DNA from: an uncultured Alphaproteobacteria bacterium
GTDB taxonomy: Bacteria > Pseudomonadota > Alphaproteobacteria > HIMB59 > GCA-002718135
Direction: 5' to 3'
Length of the DNA stretch: 50,174 nt
Assembly: GCA_902577425.1 (NCBI GenBank)
Contig: CACGZD010000008.1
Span: forward strand, 1 to 50,174
Positions 43,046 to 50,174 of this stretch are shown piece by piece. Within the stretch, counting starts at the first letter, position 1; each line of letters begins with the position of its first letter. A program made the translations under genes and the position numbers. Below the pieces are notes generated by a model that was not told where the DNA came from, ran no database searches, and worked only from the letters and a program-made list of their open reading frames with translations.

Positions 43046-43396
43046 TTAAAAAATAGTTGCGCCAAAAATTTTAATCTCATTGTCTTCAACTCCTAATACA
43101 AGTCTTCCCAAAAATTCACCTGGTAGTTTAGTGCTAGTTTGTTTGTATAATACACTGATATAGGATCCTCTTCTTAAACAGCCTAAACAAGTTTTATCAC
43201 TTGATAGATTTACTAATAATTCATTGGTAGACCATTGTTTTCCTATCTCAATTTCATTTGCGCCATAAAGCATTTCAGCTGAGAAATCTCTAGTGAAACC
43301 ACTGTAGTCTTTTTTGTTAGAGCTAATTATTAAATTATTCCAAAATGGTTCAGCAATTTTGATGATTTCCTCATCAGTTTTTTCTAGAAGATTCAT
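43046..43396 (-). CDS. Small protein downstream of aprA, function unknown
   Basis: This 116-aa soluble protein has no signal peptide or membrane segment. It begins with EKTDEEIIKIAEPFWNNLI, contains a CLGC pair (Cys70, Cys73), and ends in IKIFGATIF. The helical N-terminus followed by strands is reminiscent of NTF2-like folds, but I do not recognise the family. It starts 16 bases after the aprA stop on the same strand, so it is most likely part of the apr operon. Confidence 0.7.
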   Translation of the reverse strand: MNLLEKTDEEIIKIAEPFWNNLIISSNKKDYSGFTRDFSAEMLYGANEIEIGKQWSTNELLVNLSSDKTCLGCLRRGSYISVLYKQTSTKLPGEFLGRLVLGVEDNEIKIFGATIF

Positions 43397-43412
43397 TATT
43401 TAATAATTTATA

Positions 43413-45275
43413 TTAAGAGGCAGCAAACTTTTTTTCTTCATCATCTATAATATGATACACTGGCATTTTTTCCATAGAAAATTTACCTGTTTTTGGATCA
43501 CGTCTAGAGACTGTTAAACAATGCCAATTTTCATCATCTAATTTCATATGATCTCCTCTATAATAATAACCAGGCCAGCGAGTTTCTTCTCTAAACAGGG
43601 TGTGTTCTGTTACACATTGGGATGTAAGTGTTCTATGTTTTAATTCCCATGCTCTCATGAGTTGATGATAATCTTCTGCTCCAACATGTTCTAAATCTTC
43701 TTGAAGCCAATCTAATAATTCTAAACCTTTTTTGAGAGTATTTTCATTTGTCATATAATTAAAAGAAATACCTCCAACATATTCATCCATGATTTTTTGA
43801 AGACGTTGCAATCCTTGAATTGGTAAAATATAGCTCGGGGATACTGTTCCAGCAGTAATTTCGTTCCTTCCAACTTTGTAATTTTCTAGAGGTTTGTAAA
43901 TGATCTCTCTAAAGTTTTCACATTGATTTTCACTTACATTTATATCTTCTGCTTTTTGATCTTGAATATATTTTACTGCTGCTTTTGCTGCTAATCGTCC
44001 TTCTGTGAATGAACCTGAAGAAAACTTGTGAGCGCTTCCTCCTACAGTATCTCCAGCTCCAAAAAGACCCTCTACTGTTGTCATTCTATTATAACCCCAA
44101 AAGTATTCAGGAGGAGATAAGTCTTCTGGTCCGCTTACCCATGCACCTGAACACGTTGCATGAGAACCCATTACGTATGGTTCAGAGGTAGTTAATTCAG
44201 GATTTTGATATTTAGGATCAATATTTTGAGAAGCCCAAACTACAGCTTGTCCAACTGTCATTCCTAAAAAATTCTCCCAGCCAATAGTTTCTAAATGAGG
44301 ATCTTGAAAAGCTTCTTTAGTGACCATATGAATAGGGCCACCTCCAGCCATAACTTCTTGAATAAAAGCATGGTTACGTAGGCAGGTAGGAGTTGGATGG
44401 TGATCTATATACTCTCCAACTAATTTTTTTGTTTGCTCATACCATTTCTTTTCATAGTTTTCTCCATTAGCATTTTGAGTATAAGTTTTAAGATGTAAAA
44501 AATATGCTCCCACAGGACCATAACCATCTTTAAATCTACATAAAACAATACGGTTTTCCATTTGTGTCATTTTAGCTCCGACAGCGATTGGTAATGCATA
44601 AGCCGAACCATTACTCCACGGAGCGTACCACGTTCTACCCATTCCTTCTCCGACAGCTCTTGGTTTGAATATATGGGAAGCTCCTCCAGCTGCTACAATA
44701 ACTGTTTTTGCTCTAAAGACATGATAATTTCCAGTTCGCATATTAAAACCAACTGCGCCACCAACTCTATTTTCTTTATTTTCATCCATTAAAAGATGAG
44801 TAATCATAATTCTATTATAGATTTTATCAGCTGATTTTTTTGCTGCTTCAGCAACAATAGGTTTGTAGCTTTCTCCATGAATCATGATTTGCCATTTACC
44901 TTCTCTTTGATATCTGCCAGTTTTTTCATTACGCATCATGGGCAGTCCCCATTCATCAAACATATGCACAGTAGAGTCGACATGACGAGCCATGTCATAA
45001 CCTAAATCTTCTCTGACAAGTCCCATCAAATCATTACGAGCATAACGAACATGATCTTCAGGTTGATTTTCTCCCCATTGCATTCCCATATAACAATTGA
45101 TTGCATAGAGACCTTGTGCAACAGCACCACTTCTATCTATATTAGCTTTTTCTACGCAAATTATTTTTAGATCTCTACCCCAGTGCCTTGCTTCAAAAGC
45201 TGCACCTGTTCCAGCCATTCCCCCGCCTACAACTAATACATCGCAATTTTCGTAAACAGTTTTATTTTTTGGCAT
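43413..45275 (-). CDS. aprA: Adenylylsulfate (APS) reductase alpha subunit AprA
   Basis: This 620-aa FAD protein of the fumarate reductase fold has GGGMAGTGAAFEARHWG at the FAD site, CVEKANIDRSGAVAQGLYAIN and AGDTVGGSAHKFSSGSF. Conserved active-site positions known from Archaeoglobus are visible: Glu135 (IHGESY), Trp216 or 220, Arg247 and His372 (GSHATCSG). With AprB it interconverts sulfite plus AMP and APS. In aerobic marine alphaproteobacteria it is thought to work in the sulfite-oxidising direction. Its ATG overlaps the aprB TAA. Confidence 0.96.
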   Translation of the reverse strand: MPKNKTVYENCDVLVVGGGMAGTGAAFEARHWGRDLKIICVEKANIDRSGAVAQGLYAINCYMGMQWGENQPEDHVRYARNDLMGLVREDLGYDMARHVDSTVHMFDEWGLPMMRNEKTGRYQREGKWQIMIHGESYKPIVAEAAKKSADKIYNRIMITHLLMDENKENRVGGAVGFNMRTGNYHVFRAKTVIVAAGGASHIFKPRAVGEGMGRTWYAPWSNGSAYALPIAVGAKMTQMENRIVLCRFKDGYGPVGAYFLHLKTYTQNANGENYEKKWYEQTKKLVGEYIDHHPTPTCLRNHAFIQEVMAGGGPIHMVTKEAFQDPHLETIGWENFLGMTVGQAVVWASQNIDPKYQNPELTTSEPYVMGSHATCSGAWVSGPEDLSPPEYFWGYNRMTTVEGLFGAGDTVGGSAHKFSSGSFTEGRLAAKAAVKYIQDQKAEDINVSENQCENFREIIYKPLENYKVGRNEITAGTVSPSYILPIQGLQRLQKIMDEYVGGISFNYMTNENTLKKGLELLDWLQEDLEHVGAEDYHQLMRAWELKHRTLTSQCVTEHTLFREETRWPGYYYRGDHMKLDDENWHCLTVSRRDPKTGKFSMEKMPVYHIIDDEEKKFAAS

Positions 45276-45745
45276 TAATAGTAAACTCCTTTTTTAAAAG
45301 AGCTTTTACTTATAGTAGGTAATTCCTTTTTTGTATTTAAACCTTCAGGTTCAGAATATAAAATTTGTGAATTGATTTCTCCTTGATTAGGTTCATCTGC
45401 TTCAGCTAATTTTGGAATATATTCCCCCCAAGGTTTAGTTGTGATTGGAGAAACAAAATTTTTTTCTGTTCCATTCCTAAATTTAATTCGCCACGAAATA
45501 GTACCCTTTTCTTCTTCTCTAAGAACTCTTACACTATGTCCCATTGGAGCAAAATCAGCATAGCCCCTAGCATCAATTGCTTCGTTCGGACATGCTTTAA
45601 CACAGGAATAGCATTCCCAACACATATTAGGCTCAATATTTACTGCGCGTCTGGTAGTAGGATCTATATGCATGATATCTGATGGACATATATCAACACA
45701 ATGACCACAGCCATCACATTTAGTCATATATACAAAAGTTGACAT
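45275..45745 (-). CDS. aprB: Adenylylsulfate reductase beta subunit AprB
   Basis: The 156-aa protein binds two [4Fe-4S] clusters through Cys10/13/16/20 and Cys42/45/48/52, in a layout typical of AprB. A C-terminal tail (PWGEYIPKLAEADEPN) is the segment that wraps around AprA in known structures. It passes electrons from AprA FAD to the membrane partner. aprM lies 50 bases upstream. Confidence 0.96.
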   Translation of the reverse strand: MSTFVYMTKCDGCGHCVDICPSDIMHIDPTTRRAVNIEPNMCWECYSCVKACPNEAIDARGYADFAPMGHSVRVLREEEKGTISWRIKFRNGTEKNFVSPITTKPWGEYIPKLAEADEPNQGEINSQILYSEPEGLNTKKELPTISKSSFKKGVYY

Positions 45746-45795
45746 TTTAATTTATCTCCATTTTTATTTTAATTTTTCCTTTTTTCATATCTAAA

Positions 45796-46593
45796 TCAAT
45801 AATGTTTTGGTGCTTCTCTTTTTATACCTAAACCAAATTGTTTAGGTTGATCAGAAGGCTCAGGTAGATTATCTCTAGAACCATCTGCTTCAGCTAAATT
45901 TCTTTGAATTGCTGCTCCAGGTTTGTAAAACATATGAGCAAACTTTGACCAATATACACCTCCAAATAAAACTAAATTAGATAGTCCAAACAAGGTAAGA
46001 AAAAATATACTCCAACCTATAATATTATAAGATTGGAAGAAAGACCATAAAAGAGCAAAAGTAGAGGTAATGACAAGTGAAAGAACAAATAAGTCAGCTT
46101 GAATTATACGGTACCATGGGTGAGCTTCAGCTGAAACATCTACTCTAAGAAAAAACCAAAACCAGTATCCACCTAAACATGTCATAATTGCACCAACATG
46201 CCAAAGAATAGGATATATAATAGGAGTCTTTATAGCTAAGGAAGAATAACAAAAAATCAAAATAACTGATGTAGCCCAAAAAAGTAAAGTTCCGTACATG
46301 CCTAATAAATGTGCCACTCTTCTTTTGCCCGCTCCTAATTCTGAAGTTGTTAAAATTTCACTTGCAAAAGTTTTAGCTATTATTGATGTTTTTTCATTTG
46401 AAGATAAATTTCTTTTTGCTTGCGCTTTGGCTTTTTTTGCATTTTGAAAGAAATATTTTACATTTTTTTTATGAATAATATCAAATAATGTACCTAAAAT
46501 TACTAAAACAACCATTAAAATAACAAATACTTGCATTACAATTGAAGGCATAAATACCGAAATTGTGGCAAATGGATTATTTGAAATCATCAA
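45796..46593 (-). CDS. aprM: AprM-type membrane anchor / electron acceptor for APS reductase
   Basis: The 265-aa protein has five or six hydrophobic helices: one near 18-35 (IVMQVFVILMVVLVILGTLF), several from 97 to 215. Histidines such as those in HLLGMYG and LWHVGAIMT could ligate haem. AprM occurs beside aprBA in SAR11 and some other bacteria in place of QmoABC and is thought to hand electrons to the quinone pool. A soluble tail rich in charged residues ends at KHY. Its direct linkage to aprB supports the call. Confidence 0.85.
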   Translation of the reverse strand: MMISNNPFATISVFMPSIVMQVFVILMVVLVILGTLFDIIHKKNVKYFFQNAKKAKAQAKRNLSSNEKTSIIAKTFASEILTTSELGAGKRRVAHLLGMYGTLLFWATSVILIFCYSSLAIKTPIIYPILWHVGAIMTCLGGYWFWFFLRVDVSAEAHPWYRIIQADLFVLSLVITSTFALLWSFFQSYNIIGWSIFFLTLFGLSNLVLFGGVYWSKFAHMFYKPGAAIQRNLAEADGSRDNLPEPSDQPKQFGLGIKREAPKHY

Positions 46594-46727
46594 GATTGCT
46601 CCTTTTATGTAAATTTAATATTAATAAAATAGCTATTTTTATAATTCTTCAAGTAGTCTCTTAAAGTTTTTTTGCCTAAAAACAAACATTTATTGCTTAT
46701 TAAAAATAAATACTTAATAAAAGATTT

Positions 46728-47222
46728 ATGAAAATTTTGATATTTGGATTGCCTGGATCTGGCAAAACATGGTTAGCTGAGAGGTTGGTTAAAGAAATAG
46801 ATAATTGTGCTTGGTATAATGCCGATTTTGTAAGAAGATATGCCAATGACTGGGATTTTGAGATTGAAGGTAGGATAAGGCAAGCGAATCGAATGAAAAC
46901 CTTTGCAGATTTTGAAAAATCACAAGGAAGATGGGTTATTTGTGATTTTGTTGCACCTACTGAAGAGGCTAGAAAAGCTTTTGATGCAGACTACTTAATA
47001 TGGCTTGATACCTTTGAAGAAGGTCGAGTCGTATCATCTAAATTAAAAGAATTAAAAAATATTAAAAATTTGCCATTTGATGCAAATAATCTTGCTCAAA
47101 GTAAAAAATTTGATGACACTACTAAGATGTTTGAAAAACCAAATAATGTAGATTTTCATATTACTAAATTTTTAAATGATAAAGAAATAGAAAAATTGGC
47201 TAAAAAAATAAAAAATGTTTAA
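46728..47222 (+). CDS. APS kinase-like P-loop protein, diverged
   Basis: The 164-aa protein starts with the Walker A motif GLPGSGKT (7-14). Its order of motifs recalls adenylylsulfate kinase: NADFVRRYANDWDFE stands where DGDNxR...NxxLGF is expected, then EGRIRQANRM, and VICDFVAPTEEARKAF for the AFISPYxxxR stretch. The first Asp of DGD is Asn here and the mobile lid is unlike CysC, so activity is uncertain. It could phosphorylate APS or another nucleotide. No Shine-Dalgarno is visible. It overlaps the next gene by eight bases and is divergent from aprM. Confidence 0.72.
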   Translation: MKILIFGLPGSGKTWLAERLVKEIDNCAWYNADFVRRYANDWDFEIEGRIRQANRMKTFADFEKSQGRWVICDFVAPTEEARKAFDADYLIWLDTFEEGRVVSSKLKELKNIKNLPFDANNLAQSKKFDDTTKMFEKPNNVDFHITKFLNDKEIEKLAKKIKNV

Positions 47223-47616
47223 CTGGAAAAAACCAACTGTAGAAATGTTAGGTAGGTGGCAACCTTGGCACGATGGACACACTGCACTTTTTAAAAAAGC
47301 ATTAAAAAAAACAGGACAAGTTTGTATTATGTATAGAGATGTTGGAGGTGTTGACGCTGGTATAGAAGGTCAGTCTGATAACCCTTTTGATTTTGATGAA
47401 GTTAAAAAAAATATTATTGCAGGTTTAAAACTTCATGGATTTGAAGAAGGAAGAGAATATATTGTTTTAAAGGTTCCTAATATCGTAGATATTTCTTATG
47501 GAAGAGGAGTGGGATACACATTTACAGAACATGATCTTGGTGAAGAAATTCATAAAATTTCTGCAACAAAAATTAGAAAAGAAATGCGCAATAAGGGTGA
47601 TTTAAAAAACAATTAA
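47215..47616 (+). CDS. Small HxGH-type nucleotidyltransferase of unknown substrate
   Basis: The 133-aa protein is one Rossmann nucleotidyltransferase domain. GRWQPWHDGHTALFKKAL holds the HxGH box (His19, His22), and ISATKIRKEMR (115-125) is the conserved C-terminal motif, like ISGTKxR of ATP sulfurylases and ISxTxIR of pantetheine-phosphate and NMN adenylyltransferases. RDVGGVD after strand 2 is a weak echo of the ATP sulfurylase RDHAG loop. Translational coupling to the APS-kinase-like gene suggests a joint role. Cytidylyl- or adenylyl transfer to another compound is equally possible. Confidence 0.7.
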   Translation: MFNWKKPTVEMLGRWQPWHDGHTALFKKALKKTGQVCIMYRDVGGVDAGIEGQSDNPFDFDEVKKNIIAGLKLHGFEEGREYIVLKVPNIVDISYGRGVGYTFTEHDLGEEIHKISATKIRKEMRNKGDLKNN

Positions 47617-48515
47617 TTTATAATTGCTCGATCTGCTTGAACAGGTTTGTTCGTTCCTCTTTTTTTAAATGTTTCTCTATACGTGATGTAAACTACAGAG
47701 AAAAAGATTATTAATCCTCCAATCCATGTCCACAAATCAGGCATTTCAGAAAAAACAAAAAAACCAAATAATGATGCCCAAATTAATTTTGTAAATTGTA
47801 AAGGCATCACAAAAGTAGTATCACTTAAACGAAAAGCTTGAGTTAAGCACCAATGTGATAATAAACCAGCGCCACCTATAAATAAAAAAATAAATAATTG
47901 ATTGATATTTATATTTTGCCAATAAAATATTGATAGTATGAAAAATACTGGTGTTGAAATTAATAGATGATAAAAAATAATAGTTAAACTTGAGTCAACA
48001 GAAGAGAGTTTTTTAACAAAAATTAGTACAAAAGAAAAGCTTAGTGATGCTATTAGCATTAAAATTGTGCCAGTTTCTAAAGGAATATAACCTGGTCGAA
48101 TAATTATAAAAATACCAATAAAACCTATTATTAGTGCAGTAGTTCTGTGAAAACGAATTACTTCACCAAGTAAAATTACTGCTAATATTGTTGTAAAAAG
48201 AGGAGTAGTAAAACCTAATGCGGTAGCTTTCTCTAAATGCATTGTTCCTAAAGCAGTAAACCAACAGATCATAGAAATAATATTTATTAAAGCTCTTATA
48301 AATTGAAATTTATAATTTTTTGATTTTACTGCAGCAAAGTTATTTTTAACAATAAAGGGAGAAAGTAAAATCAATCCTGCAATACATCTAAAAAAACATA
48401 TAATTATTGGATTAAGATCTTTTGATAAATACTTGACACTTAAAGCCATAAGCGCAGCAAAAAAAGTTGCAGCAATTGCTAAAAAAGCAACGTATAAAGT
48501 TTTATTATTGAACAC
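47613..48515 (-). CDS. EamA/DMT-superfamily transporter
   Basis: The 300-aa membrane protein has ten predicted helices in two EamA repeats; the first ends near LAVILLGEVIRFHRTTALIIGFIGIF and the second near GFFVFSEMPDLWTWIGGLIIF. Drug/metabolite exporters of this kind move amino acids, metabolites or sulfur compounds, but the substrate cannot be told. It directly follows the phosphotransacetylase gene (stop and start adjoining), so the two are likely one transcript. Confidence 0.88.
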   Translation of the reverse strand: MFNNKTLYVAFLAIAATFFAALMALSVKYLSKDLNPIIICFFRCIAGLILLSPFIVKNNFAAVKSKNYKFQFIRALINIISMICWFTALGTMHLEKATALGFTTPLFTTILAVILLGEVIRFHRTTALIIGFIGIFIIIRPGYIPLETGTILMLIASLSFSFVLIFVKKLSSVDSSLTIIFYHLLISTPVFFILSIFYWQNININQLFIFLFIGGAGLLSHWCLTQAFRLSDTTFVMPLQFTKLIWASLFGFFVFSEMPDLWTWIGGLIIFFSVVYITYRETFKKRGTNKPVQADRAIIN

Positions 48516-49427
48516 TTATTGTGCAGCTATTATTGAAGCAGCAATTGAGGCCAATCTAGAAGCTGTGTTATCAGCTCTACTTGTGACAACAACAGGTACT
48601 TTGCCTCCAACTATAAATCCTGCAGCACAAGCTCCCATAAAATATACCATGATCTTAGACAATGAGTTTCCTGTTTCTAAATTTGGAACTAAAAGAATAT
48701 CAGCCTTTCCAGCTACTTCATTATTTATTTTTTTTATTTTAGCTGCTTCAGGAGAAACGGCATTGTCAAAGGCTAAAGGCCCATGAACAAAAGCATCAAT
48801 GCTATTTTTTATAGCTCTTTCCATAATTGTTTTTGCATCCATTGAGCTAGGCATGCTTTCTATAGGATCTTCAGTTCCAGATAGTATTGCTACTTTTGGT
48901 TTTGTAATATTTATTTTTTTTGCAAACTCAACTACGTTATTTAATATATGCATTTTTACATCTACTCTTGGAGCAACATTTAGTGCTCCATCAGTAATAA
49001 ATAAAGGTTTAGAATTTTTTGGAGTAGTCATGTGCCATATATGGCTTAGTCTTTTTGTTCCCAATAAACTAAAATCTTTTTTTAAATAGGTACGCATAAG
49101 TATGTCTGTGTGAATATTGCCTTTGATCATAACTTTTATTTGATTTTCTTTAGCAAGACTTGCTGCTTCAATTGCAGAGTCTTGATCATTTTCACAGTCA
49201 ATAATTTTAAAGTTATCAATATTCCAATTAATTTTTTCTGCTTCATTAATAATTTGTGATTTGATGCCAATAAAAATAGGATCAATTAAATTTAAATCAC
49301 ATGCTTGTTTTGCTGACTTAATTACCGACTCTTGATGAGCACAAACAATAGTTACAGGAACTTTTGGTGTTTTTTTTGCTAATTGAATGAGATTTTCTGG
49401 TACAATGGCTTTTATATTAGATAACAT
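48516..49427 (-). CDS. Phosphate acetyl/butyryltransferase
   Basis: The 303-aa protein belongs to the PTA_PTB family: VPVTIVCAHQESVIKSA near the N-terminus, AEKINWNIDNFKIIDCEN, and the signature AAGFIVGGKVPVVVTSRADNTASRLASI at the end. It interconverts acyl phosphate and acyl-CoA. With Xsc in the same region, the probable job is turning acetyl phosphate into acetyl-CoA. Length and motifs resemble phosphate butyryltransferases as much as classical Pta. It is divergent from the aminotransferase. Confidence 0.88.
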   Translation of the reverse strand: MLSNIKAIVPENLIQLAKKTPKVPVTIVCAHQESVIKSAKQACDLNLIDPIFIGIKSQIINEAEKINWNIDNFKIIDCENDQDSAIEAASLAKENQIKVMIKGNIHTDILMRTYLKKDFSLLGTKRLSHIWHMTTPKNSKPLFITDGALNVAPRVDVKMHILNNVVEFAKKINITKPKVAILSGTEDPIESMPSSMDAKTIMERAIKNSIDAFVHGPLAFDNAVSPEAAKIKKINNEVAGKADILLVPNLETGNSLSKIMVYFMGACAAGFIVGGKVPVVVTSRADNTASRLASIAASIIAAQ

Positions 49428-49557
49428 ATCTAAATCTGCTTCTATACTAGGGTATCATTTTTTCCTATGAATTTTAGTTTTTTTTGAGATTTCTTCTTGG
49501 ACTAATCATTTCTATCATGTACTGCTAAGAAAAAATTCAATATTTAGGGAAAATAGT

Positions 49558-50174
49558 ATGAGTACAGAGAACAGAGTAGAACTTCCAAATTCTTTAGAAG
49601 AACATTGGATGCCATTTACTGCTAATCAGGATTTTAAAGAAAATCCAAGACTTATGGTAAAGGCTGAGGGAGTTTATTATACAGATCATTATGGAAAAAA
49701 ATTAATTGATGCAAGTTCTGGATTATTTTGTAGTCCGGCTGGTCACGGAAGATCAGAAATCAGAAAAGCAGTTTATGATCAACTTGAACGTCTAGATTAT
49801 GTTCAACCTTTCCAACAAGGTTACAATGGTTCTTTTGAATTAGCTCGTAAAATTTCTCAACATACCCCTGGTGATCTTAATAGAATTTTTTTTACTATAT
49901 GTGGATCATCTGCAGTAGAAACTGCTATTAAAACAGCCATTGCATATTTTAAAGCAAAAGGAGAAGGACATAGATCACATATAGTTGGAAGAGAAAGAGG
50001 TTATCACGGCATGAACATAGGAGGAATTTCTGTTGGTGGCATGATAGCTAATAGAAAAACTTTTTCAAATATCTTGATGCCTAATGTTCATCATCTTCGA
50101 CATACTCATTTACCTGAAAATAAATTTGTAAAAGGTCAACCTGAGACGGGAGCAGACTTAGCAGATGATTTAGA
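49558..50174 (+). CDS. Class III omega-aminotransferase, 3' part beyond window
   Basis: About 205 residues are visible. HWMPFTANQDFKENPRL, DASSGLFCSPAGHGRSEI and RGYHGMNIGGISVGG match the beta-alanine/omega-amino acid:pyruvate aminotransferase group. Taurine:pyruvate aminotransferase (Tpa), which makes sulfoacetaldehyde from taurine, belongs to the same PLP class. The divergent phosphotransacetylase and Xsc in the region favour a taurine or hypotaurine role, but sequence alone points to beta-alanine type. AGGGAAAA before the ATG is a fair ribosome binding site. The PLP lysine is outside the window. Confidence 0.85.
   Translation, partial: MSTENRVELPNSLEEHWMPFTANQDFKENPRLMVKAEGVYYTDHYGKKLIDASSGLFCSPAGHGRSEIRKAVYDQLERLDYVQPFQQGYNGSFELARKISQHTPGDLNRIFFTICGSSAVETAIKTAIAYFKAKGEGHRSHIVGRERGYHGMNIGGISVGGMIANRKTFSNILMPNVHHLRHTHLPENKFVKGQPETGADLADDL

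Noticed and set aside
46693-46720. TTGCTT, 16 bases, TAATAA before the APS-kinase-like gene as a promoter for a leaderless transcript.
   Set aside because: The boxes are weak, and in such AT-rich DNA -10-like sequences are everywhere. No independent support.

Overview
The window is a gene-dense, very AT-rich stretch of bacterial chromosome. Gene content and order point to a streamlined marine alphaproteobacterium, of the SAR11 / HIMB59 (AEGEAN-169) kind. The signs are: a rpmH-rnpA-yidD-yidC-engB block; petABC for a cytochrome bc1 complex; alphaproteobacterial GshA, UbiK and MidA families; marR-ompR-envZ next to ilvE; and AprABM, Xsc and a DddP-type protein, which are typical of ocean alphaproteobacteria. 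This assignment is inferred from gene content only. No rRNA, tRNA, CRISPR array, insertion sequence or prophage was seen. No gene-free stretch exceeds 300 bases. The longest gaps are 31162-31391 (promoter and leader of a transport operon) and 7835-8033 (upstream of petA, no confident element).

Positions 1-25771 are mostly housekeeping. In order they hold: membrane protein insertion and RNase P (1-2753); pantothenate, an FMN protein and a tRNA nucleotidyltransferase (2821-5094); glutathione synthesis and a tRNA methylase (5091-7834); bc1 complex (8034-10545); a leftward block from lgt through prs, rplY and pth to ychF (10542-16576); a rightward run of ubiK, ybjN, proC, a TetR-fold gene and csaA (16605-19225); a regulatory block resembling PetP/PetR plus a histidine kinase (19226-21690); ilvE; moaE/moaD; pgsA; and uvrC.

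Positions 25863-50174 are mostly catabolic and look ecological. One theme is C2-sulfonates. Sulfoacetaldehyde acetyltransferase (Xsc) sits end to end with a GMC flavoprotein that could be an isethionate dehydrogenase. A phosphotransacetylase-type enzyme and an omega-aminotransferase lie at the right edge. A sulfite-oxidising APS reductase (AprM-B-A) lies between. Beside Apr are an APS-kinase-like gene, a tiny HxGH nucleotidyltransferase and CysQ. Together these suggest sulfonate to acetyl phosphate plus sulfite, then APS. How sulfate and ATP are released is unclear, because no ordinary ATP sulfurylase is visible here.

The second theme is a nine-gene rightward cluster (31392-40386): a FrcBCA-type ABC transporter; a DMSP-lyase-family protein (DddP-like) with all metal and catalytic positions kept; three 2-oxoglutarate/Fe(II) oxygenases; a carnitine-dehydrogenase-like enzyme; and a beta-hydroxyacid dehydrogenase. 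An opposing methyltransferase and a CntA-like Rieske oxygenase follow. I read this as a possible undescribed uptake and degradation pathway for a methylated onium compound or a related osmolyte.

A structural pattern runs through the whole window. Of ten convergent gene pairs, seven share a four-base overlap of their stop codons and the other three are separated by 0-2 bases.
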